Positions 56,712 through 64,000 of a DNA stretch of 64,000 nucleotides are shown in pieces (positions within the stretch are counted from its first letter, which is position 1; the number at the start of each line of letters is the position of its first letter). Both the position numbers and the translations under genes were made by a program. The stretch covers positions 26,691 to 90,690 of the forward strand of contig JAIFAC010000472.1 of the NCBI GenBank assembly GCA_026545765.1, in the 5' to 3' direction. This DNA comes from Plantago major. Taxonomy: Eukaryota; Streptophyta; Magnoliopsida; Lamiales; Plantaginaceae. The notes below the pieces were generated by a model. It worked only from the letters and a program-made list of their open reading frames with translations. It was not told where the DNA came from and made no database searches.

Positions 56712-57507
56712 TGTAAGCGGCATCTGCTGAGGGTAAACCTCGAGCACTAACTAACTAAACCACTACAAATATCACAGGCTCGATCCGCCTCCAACTTGAG
56801 GTCCGAGGCACCACTTCTGCGTGGCAGGTACCTTAAGGACTAGGGGGGTTAGAACGGGATATCCAGTTGCCTAGTCAATCCGGTGAGAGGCTTTACTCGA
56901 GAGAGAGTTGGAAGCTCTCAATGCAATGGTTATGAGGAAGAATATAGTGTCCGGCCAGAAGATTTCTTAAAACTTACCTTGGGGTCTTTGACCTTGAGCT
57001 CTATTTATAGTTATCAGTACTTATGGCGAGGCTCATAAGATGATGCCAAGTGTCGATCCAGATTTGGACACCAATGCTACCTTGACTGGCCCATTAGTGA
57101 ACAATAATCGATACCGGTTAATGGGCACAGGAGGGTAGTTTGGACCTTTTCGGAAATCTTGTTCGCCCGTTGGGTCCGTGTTAGTTCCTCGGACAAATCA
57201 TGCACTGGTTGATCTGCCTTGGATAACTCTGGATGTCGAGCCAGAGTTCCACGGAAGTATCTCGATGGTTACATTATATACGTTTGGTCTTATTGCGATG
57301 GTGGCGTCAAGATTCTCGTCCGGTCCGTTAAGCATCTTTGTCTTGACATGAGTCGAGGTTTGGAACCTTCCTTAGCCCGGATTAGTTGGAGGTGTAGTGA
57401 CTTGTTGTCTTGGTCGATTCACTTTGGTAGGACCATGAGGTGATTAAAATGGCCGTGATCTTTCTAGGACATACTATGGCGTATATGGATTAGACGTATA
57501 TACAACA
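56712..57507 (-). mobile_element. LTR-like insertion in copy A only
   Basis: Absent from copy B, where flanks join near 61185-61200. Read on the minus strand it starts TGTTGTATATACG and ends GCCGCTTACA, with a TATAAATAGAGC box near 57008. TGT...ACA ends and promoter suggest a solo LTR, but no matching target duplication is found, so boundaries are approximate. Confidence 0.5.
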
Positions 57508-58436
57508 TCAATTATTTGAGAAACACAAGAGGGTTGGAAAAATTGTTGAAGAGATTGAGATTTATGGCAAAATGCTTCAATTCTAAAGACAAGGTTTATG
57601 ATATAACAAATTTTGCAGAAATCACCTGTGTTTATTTCAGTAGGTCACCACATGTTTTGGGAGTGTATTTATTAGCCTAAAAATTTGAAGAAACATAATG
57701 AGGTGGTATAATGGTTTTAAAAGCAGAATTGATTGTGCTAGTTAACATAAAATGAAGTTACATGACATAGTTTGCTGTAGAATCCCAGTGCATTTGGGTC
57801 GTGAATAAAATGGTTTTTAAAGAATATCTGAAGACAATATTTTTTTTGAAACTACAAGAGGTAGTTGTGCACCATTTTCTAATAGATTTCAGTTATGCTT
57901 GTCTATGTAAAAATGCAATTAGATGGAATTGTTTTCAATAACCATGACAATTATGTTCAAGTAATTCATGGTGCTCCTGAAATTCCCAAGCTATTCTTTT
58001 CTTCATCTTTGGTTTTATTATTTTATTAAAATTCTGATAAGGTGGTGCGTGCTACATACGTTTTTTTGGAAAATATCAATTCCTCGTTTATGTCAAAACG
58101 AGGTAGAGCATATAGGACCATCATGGTATTTAGACAGCTCATGCCTAAATTCAAGACTAAAAGTTAGTTTATTTTCTAATTTTCCTAGTAAAACTTTTAA
58201 TTACCAATAGAAATTCAAATGACACTAGAGTTTTAGCCATTAACTATATACTACATGCTATGAGCCAGTGGTGGATGACAAAAAAATTTGAAATCAATCT
58301 TCTATCTAATCACCTCAATTATAGCGCACTCATTATTTATCTTTCAATTCGAATGGAGCAATAGATGAGCATATGAATACCAACCCATTCCTATTTTTTC
58401 CCAAGATTCCAATTATAGAACATAGCCATATTGTTT

Positions 58437-58584
58437 TCCGCTTGAATGTGCTATATTCAGATAAGAACGTAATCATATACCCCCATCGTTTTTATAACTT
58501 AAAACGTGACACATAGAACACCCACCGTTAGCCAATACTAAAACTAGAAAACCCTTAGTTAACTTAGCATTAACAAGTTATCTA
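58437..58584. other. spacer between the tandem copies
   Basis: About 150 bases not matched elsewhere in the window. Confidence 0.5.
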
Positions 58585-59185
58585 AGCATGTCAACTCATT
58601 GACACCACAATCTTGTGACTTATCGTTGTCCTTCTCTGAGACTTTCGAGTCCGAGGCATTAACCTCAACATGAATAGAGGTCAATAATTTCTTCTCCATA
58701 TAACAAAAGTGAATCAAAAAATGTCCACATATAAGAAAATGGATGTTTCCCAATTTCATTTCCAAATCTGAAATAGAGGATTATTGAAATCCATTTGTAG
58801 CCCAAATATGCATGGATACGATAAAACTCCAGTTTTATGAGTGCATTTCTTTTCCAGCCTCCGTCAATGTAGATAGGACAACCTCTCAATAAAGAAGAAA
58901 ATGTATATGTTCCATAAATAAAACCTATTCCTTGAAAGTGTATTTTTGCATTTTCCAATGTAGTATTTGCCTGTCTTATATATAAGTCTCTTCCTTGTCA
59001 GTGTTATTTTAGTCATTTCACTAGTTTTAACATATGCCTCTGGAATTGCCTGTTTATTGAATTTAACAAAGTGCAGGTTTATATGGCCTATATAATGACT
59101 TGTTAGTGAAAATTTTCCATTTTTTCATTTGCCTTTACCCTACAAAATTTGTATATGCTGAATGAGACCATCATGTGACTCCGAA

Positions 59186-59407
59186 TGTAACATGCCACAT
59201 CGGTTAAAAGCGGTTGGGATATATGTTATATATGTAGACCACCACTCTTCTATTGTATGAGGCCATTTGGATTATTCCAAAAGCAAATCCGTGAGAAACG
59301 GTACAATGAGAATATCATACCAACAAGACGTGTGTGGGTCAGCCATGTGTGTAACCAAGTCGGTCCAATGGGCCAGATCTCGGTCCATTAGTGGCCGGGT
59401 TGTTATA
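59186..59407 (+). mobile_element. short solo LTR / TRIM-like element, in copy B
   Basis: Counterpart of 54027-54225: TGTAACATGCCACATCGG to GGGTTGTTATA, flanked by CGAA at 59182-59185 and 59408-59411. Presence in both copies dates it before the duplication. Confidence 0.5.
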
Positions 59408-60310
59408 CGAACATAAAGTGAAACCAAACAAGGATCAAATTGTAAAGCCAGACACAAAAACACATTGCTAAATGAAAAAGTTTTATTACTAAATCACCAT
59501 GGAAAATAATCAAACCGTTTTATAAAACGATTGATCTTTTATTTGAAATGACCCCAATCACTCTCTCAAGCGTTGTTCATCTTCTAACCAATAAGAGCAC
59601 CCGGCCAAGAGTATTATTACTTTGATCGATGATGATAACAACACGATTGCAATAAAAATCACGAGCGTGGTTTAATCACGGGATGCAGGGCCGACCAAGT
59701 AGAACAAACCGTTGGATTCTCCTTTGTATGATCTTCTCGGCATCACAGGATTTACTTTTAAAGTTGAGGCCATGATGTCTTAGCACCACCCAAACCGCAA
59801 CAAGTGAGTTAGTGCATCATACTCTATTATCACATGACATTCTTGTGTTTTTTGGGTTTGATGTCTAGTGGAGCAAAGCTAGCTTTTATAATGAAGATGT
59901 GACAAGCATTTATTATTAATTACTCTATAATATGCATGTAATCTTCTAAAATATATAGTATATATTTATGTAGCATTTATATTAGTATTTTACAAAATAG
60001 GAAGGAGTTAGGAAAATTATAGCATGTTTATAATAATATTTTAAGTAGAAATAATGAATTTTTGAATGAGGTATAATAAAGTTAATATATTTTAATATTT
60101 TAATGTGTAAAATGTTTTGTTTATTAATTTCTAGAAGATGATATTATAATTTAATCATAAACAATTATTTCACTAACCCATGCCATTTTATATGCCCAAA
60201 GTTTAGAGATAAGTTTAGAGAGATTATAAAGGGATGGATTGAGACATTCTTCAAATACTGCATCTGAACAAAGTGTTTCTTCTTTTGGAATCTATCCATA
60301 AGATGATCTT

Positions 60311-60355
60311 GAGTTAAGCGTTCTTGCTAAAGCAATCTTATGATGGATGACCAGC
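60311..60355 (+). promoter_or_regulatory. 5S-like Pol III promoter, copy B LTR 1
   Basis: GAGTTAAGCGTTCTTGC then CTTATGATGGATGACC, as in copy A LTR 1. Confidence 0.75.
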
Positions 60356-60701
60356 GGGAAATCTTCGGTTTGCCCACAAATGAGACAAAGTGTGCGGAGA
60401 AAGGGCGTGTTGATCGGTGGGGCGTAACCAGCCTTATCACCGGAGAAGCGACTCATGAGTAAACGTGTAAATCCCGAAGGATGAGGCTCGTCGATTAGTG
60501 GCGTATCGTTATAAATGGTATCAGAATTTGAGCCAAACCAAAGCCCACAAGGGTGGATGGTTAATTGGGCAGTGGGCGTCCTTTAAGAGGTGGTGACGTG
60601 ATGCCCCAAAGATTCAAAATAAGTTCGAGAGCTTAAAGAGATTGAAGCGTTACTCATATCAATGAGTGCATTTCGTTGAACGGTATCCATCCACGAACAC
60701 T

Positions 60702-60752
60702 CCAGTTAAGAGTGTGAGCAATCTTAGGATGGATGATGACCTAGGAAGTCTC
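60702..60752 (+). promoter_or_regulatory. 5S-like Pol III promoter, copy B LTR 2
   Basis: AGTTAAGAGTGTGAGC, then TTAGGATGGATGATGACC and TAGGAAGTC, retaining the 5S GGGAAGTC string almost intact. Confidence 0.75.
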
Positions 60753-62272
60753 CATGTTAGCAGCAGTGGGGACAGAAGTGATCTGTGGAAGGACGTCTTT
60801 TGCAGTGCGATTGAACTGAACGTCTCACTGAGGAAGCTATTTACGCTGGAAGTAGCCTGATGTGCGGCCATGCCCATAGGTTTGGGGCTCGATGCGATTA
60901 GTGTTAAGTCGTTACATTTAGAAATAGAGTCTCAAACAAATATTACTAATAAAGTTTTGATTAAAGATAATTAATGAGCAAAGGCTATCCGTATAGTATT
61001 GAACCAGGAGTATACAATGAGCCAAAGTTATGATTATCGGTCATGTTTAAAGACACCTACTAAGCAATTACAGCAGCCTTCATCGTCTAGAAGCGACATG
61101 TCTTTTTAATTTTGTATGAGATGAATTTCCGACAAAATGTGTGTGTTGAAACTTGCTAAACATTTGACACTTACAAATTCTTGCATATGTATGTACTGTG
61201 AATTGTTGAGAGACACTGAAGAGGGGTTAGGAAAAAATTGTTGAGAGATTGGGATTTATGGCAGAATGCTTCTAATTCTAAAGACAAGGTTTTAATATAA
61301 CAAATTTTACATAAATCACCACAGGTTTGTTTCGGTAGGTCACCACATGTTTTGGGAATATATATATGGAAGCCTAAAATTTTTGAAACTATAATGAGGT
61401 ATTATAAAAAAAAAGGGTTTTTAAAAAGCAGGAGTCGATTGTGCTGAATTAACATAAAAATGAAGTTACATGACATAGTTTTCTTCTTGGGAAGGTACCA
61501 ATGCATTTGGGTCGTAAATAGAATGTGTTTTTAAAGAATATCTGAAGACAATATTTTTTAAGAAGCTACGAGGAGAGGTAGTTGTGCACGATTTTCCTAA
61601 TAGATTTCGGTTATGCTTGTCTATGTAAAAATACAATTAGATGGAATTATTTTTCAATAACCATGACAATTATGTTCAAGTAATTCATGGTGCTCCTGAA
61701 ATTCCCAAGCTATTCTTTTCTTCATCTTTGGTTTTATTTTATTAAAATTCTGATAAGGTAGTACGTGCATTTTACATACGTTTTTTTTGGAAAAATATCA
61801 ATTCCTCGTTTATGTCTCAAACCAGGTAGAGAACCATACTTAGGACCATCATGGTATTTAGACAACTCATGCCTAAATTCAAGACTAAGAGTTTGTTTAT
61901 TTTCAAATGACACTAGGTTTTAGCCATTAACTATATACTACATGCTATGAGCCAGTGATTGGATGACAAAAAAATTTGAAATCAATCTTCTGTCTAATCA
62001 CCTCAATTATAGCATACTCATTATTTATCTTTCAATTCGAATGGAGCAATAGATGAGCATATGAATACCAACCCATTCCTATTTTTTCCCAAGATTCCAA
62101 TTATAGAGAACATAGCCATATTGTTTTTGAAAATACAAGTTACGCCACTTGATTAGTTAATCTTATCTTTGCATGATTGAGGTTCAAATAATTTGTATTT
62201 GTTGTTGTTGTTTATGAACACAGGATTTCAATATTTGTTATGCAACATTGCGAAATAAATGTCTTGATATAA

Positions 62273-63213
62273 TGTTAGAAGACATTCGGGATAACGACAA
62301 ACAACTGTCATTTCCAGAAACAGCCAGAGTCAATTGGATGATGACTTGGAGTGGAAGCCAATCAATTCCAGATTTACGCATTAATAAGGAAGAGTTTGGC
62401 TGCACTTTTATGGGACTATAAGAATGCAATCTAAAAATAAAGAAGAATTTGACAAGTTATAGGCGACCTGAGAGAAAGAAAGAAATAAAAGATTCTCTAG
62501 AGATAATCTTTTGGAAGATTTTCGACCACCATACTCTGGGAGAAACAAGTTAGTTTCCCTCTTGATCACATATGTACGAAGAACATGAAGTTGCAAAGAA
62601 GAATACAAGATTTAAGAGAGAATCTTCAAGAAGATTGTTGAAAGAAAGCAGAAGGAAATATATTATTGAAGAACACCTAATGTAGAATTTCCTTCTAGCT
62701 GATTATTGAAGAAAACGAACATGGAAAATTGCCTTTATGAGATCCTATTGCCTTTAGAAGCTTGGATGGGGCAGCCGATATCTCAAGTATATATCTGATT
62801 CAATTTGAGCAATTCAATAAACCTTTGATGATCGATCAAGATTTTATTAAAGGTTTAGGCTTCTTGTTTTCTGCTAGCTTTAGAGTTTGTCTAAAAGTAT
62901 TCATTGTTGGAATATCTTCCATAACGAGCGTCGACCTCAGAATAACTTTTTCTTTCTTGGTTCTTCTAGGGCTCAATTTTGGTTGTTTAATCAATCATGT
63001 GTGGTGTATTAAAGCAATTTGATTAGATCTACTTTTCTGCCGGTGAATATTTTGCCTAAATTGCAATATATTTTATATTGGCTTGGTAATAAGTTTCATT
63101 CATATTCATCCGTTGCCATCATTTTAGTATTTGAAACAATGTTGAACAACATTGTTGGTAACATTCTATTGATCTTGTTCCAAGTACCAATCCGGGATCC
63201 TACGTTCCTAACA
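62273..63213 (+). mobile_element. 5' LTR of a copia element at the window edge
   Basis: Begins TGTTAGAAGACATTC and ends CGTTCCTAACA, giving inverted termini TGTTAG/CTAACA. It is followed after two bases by a primer-binding site and then by gag remnants, so this is the 5' LTR. The 3' LTR, if present, lies beyond 64000, so the target duplication cannot be checked. Confidence 0.7.
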
Positions 63214-63215
63214 AG

Positions 63216-63228
63216 TGGTATGAGCCAC
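63216..63228 (+). promoter_or_regulatory. primer-binding site (initiator tRNA-Met)
   Basis: TGGTATGAGCCAC resembles the TGGTATCAGAGC complement of initiator tRNA-Met used by copia elements, two bases after the LTR end. Confidence 0.7.
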
Positions 63229-63261
63229 CACCTAACTCACGGTGAGGTTGGTACTACCACA

Positions 63262-64000
63262 ATGGATATTGCAAACTCAAGTGTCTACAGGCCACCTATG
63301 GCTTGATGGATCGAACTAACACTCTTTGGAAAATCAGGATGAGGACATACATCAAGTCCATTGAAGAGTCGAGCTTGGAGATATGTTCTTGAAGGATTTA
63401 TGCAGCCTCTTGAAGGACTTGATCTTTGATGGAATGTGTTCCATACGAAGGCGCTTCACTGCGGTGACTTTCTTTTAAGCTCTTACAATGAAAAAGCTTT
63501 AAATGCCATTTTGGACATGTTGATGCTCATATGTTTAAAATCATTCAAAATTGTACTCTTTGCCTAAAACAGAAGCTTAGGACTTACTTGAGAATCATTG
63601 TGAAGAGGTGATAATAGTGTTAAACAAACTAAACTTAACTTCTTTGGGTCTGAAATTTGAAAATCTAAGAATGGAAGAAAATTTGAAACCATTGATTCTT
63701 ATTTTGAAAAAACTTTTAAAACTTTATCTAATGATGTTCCTTCTTGGTGATATATCTTCCAACAAGCAAGCTGATTTCTAAAACCATTAGATTTCTCTCT
63801 TTAAGAATTGACACTAGAGTTACCTATTTGGAAGACACTCACAATCAGCTACTATGGATTTTTCATACCTTGATAAAGACAATTTGAAAATTTTGAATAA
63901 TTGATATGAAAGAAAAGGTCTGAAAATCATAGTATATCCTTCACTCCCATTAAAATAGAATTCTTGAGCTTGGCGGTAGTGATGATTGATGACATGGCTG
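63262..64000 (+). pseudogene. copia gag, decayed, continues past the window
   Basis: ATG at 63262 reads MDIANSSVYRPPM, then a stop. Shifted frames continue LWKIRMRTYIKSIEE and LEGFMQPLEG, the conserved start of copia gag, and further on MFKIIQNCTL. Many stops and shifts. Gag would form the virus-like particle of the element. Truncated by the window edge. Confidence 0.7.

Larger units (their letters stand above)
53720..58436 (+). repeat. duplicated unit, copy A (right part)
   Basis: Begins CAATGTAGATAGGACAACC and matches 58865-62130 throughout, ending in TAGCCATATTGTTTT. Together with 39585-39864 it forms copy A. It differs from copy B by two insertions (54282-55029 and about 56712-57507). 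After removing them the lengths agree (about 3.2 kb). Confidence 0.88.
60191..60916 (+). mobile_element. Cassandra TRIM element, in copy B
   Basis: LTR 1 about 60191-60515, primer-binding site TGGTATCAGA at 60516, purine tract TTAAGAGGTGG, LTR 2 about 60599-60916. The primer-binding site is better kept than in copy A. Same position in the unit as in copy A, so it was inserted before the duplication. Confidence 0.85.
58585..62130 (+). repeat. duplicated unit, copy B (uninterrupted)
   Basis: Contains in one piece what copy A has in two. The left 280 bases match 39585-39864; the rest match 53720-58436 without its two insertions. It therefore records three pre-insertion sites: for the foldback element (58865), the 748-bp element (about 59453) and the LTR-like insertion (about 61190). 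The minus-strand frame at 58665-58958 resembles 39616-39894 (both have KWISIIL, NE[I/V]GKH and FSYMW), but no protein family is recognised. Confidence 0.88.

Noticed and set aside
57219..57443. 74-codon frame in the LTR-like insertion
   Set aside because: No domain; within an LTR-like sequence of opposite orientation.
60666..60877. Overlapping 64- and 72-codon frames as genes
   Set aside because: They lie in Cassandra LTR 2 across the 5S-like block, which is non-coding.
62762..63022. 86-codon hydrophobic frame near the right end
   Set aside because: Falls in the middle of the copia LTR; T-rich composition explains hydrophobicity.

Overview
The window is nuclear DNA of a flowering plant, probably a eudicot. 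Genes are split by many short AT-rich GT...AG introns, the proteins are plant-type (Ku80, zeta-class glutathione transferase, nucleoplasmin-FKBP, DUF1499 plastid protein, F-box/LRR, UDP-glycosyltransferase), and the mobile elements are typical of plants (Cassandra TRIM with 5S-rRNA-like promoter, L1 LINE with RNase H, copia LTRs, hAT and Mutator-type elements). The species cannot be fixed from the sequence. No tRNA, rRNA gene or CRISPR array was seen.

Layout. 1-9 kb holds decayed material: a three-copy tandem repeat, a small conserved plant gene split by a hAT MITE with perfect 8-bp target duplications, a fragment of a charged C-terminus, a gene resembling the Yippee/Mis18 zinc fold with an in-frame stop, and a glycosyltransferase pseudogene beside an LTR. 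9-28.5 kb is the gene-rich part: DUF1499 protein (minus, intact in 7 exons), Ku80 (plus, 12 exons), a nucleoplasmin-FKBP prolyl isomerase (minus, 13 exons, convergent with Ku80) and GSTZ / maleylacetoacetate isomerase (plus, 10 exons, intact). 30-39 kb holds two related F-box/LRR genes in divergent orientation with an organellar-type ribosomal protein L16 pseudogene between them, then an unidentified proline-rich gene. 39.6-62.1 kb is almost entirely nested transposons. The right end is the 5' LTR, primer-binding site and decayed gag of a copia element that runs off the window.

The 39.6-62.1 kb region can be read in layers. A roughly 3.5 kb unit carrying a Cassandra element and a smaller solo LTR exists twice in tandem (copy A and copy B). 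Copy A is opened by a 13.9 kb foldback Mutator-like element (9-bp target duplication CAATGTAGA). One arm of that element is opened by a 5'-truncated LINE (10-bp duplication AAATGTTTTT). The LINE is opened by two solo LTRs of one family in opposite orientation (duplications AAGAG and ATTAA). Copy A also carries two further insertions, whose pre-insertion states are visible in copy B.

Several otherwise well-preserved genes (Ku80, FKBP, both F-box genes, L16) carry 1-2 bp indels that break frame at conserved positions, while GSTZ and DUF1499 read through cleanly. This means either partial pseudogenisation or residual indel errors in the assembly; the sequence alone cannot separate the two. I found no evidence for a wholly new biological system. 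The most distinctive structures are the nested foldback element and the gene with the in-frame stop.
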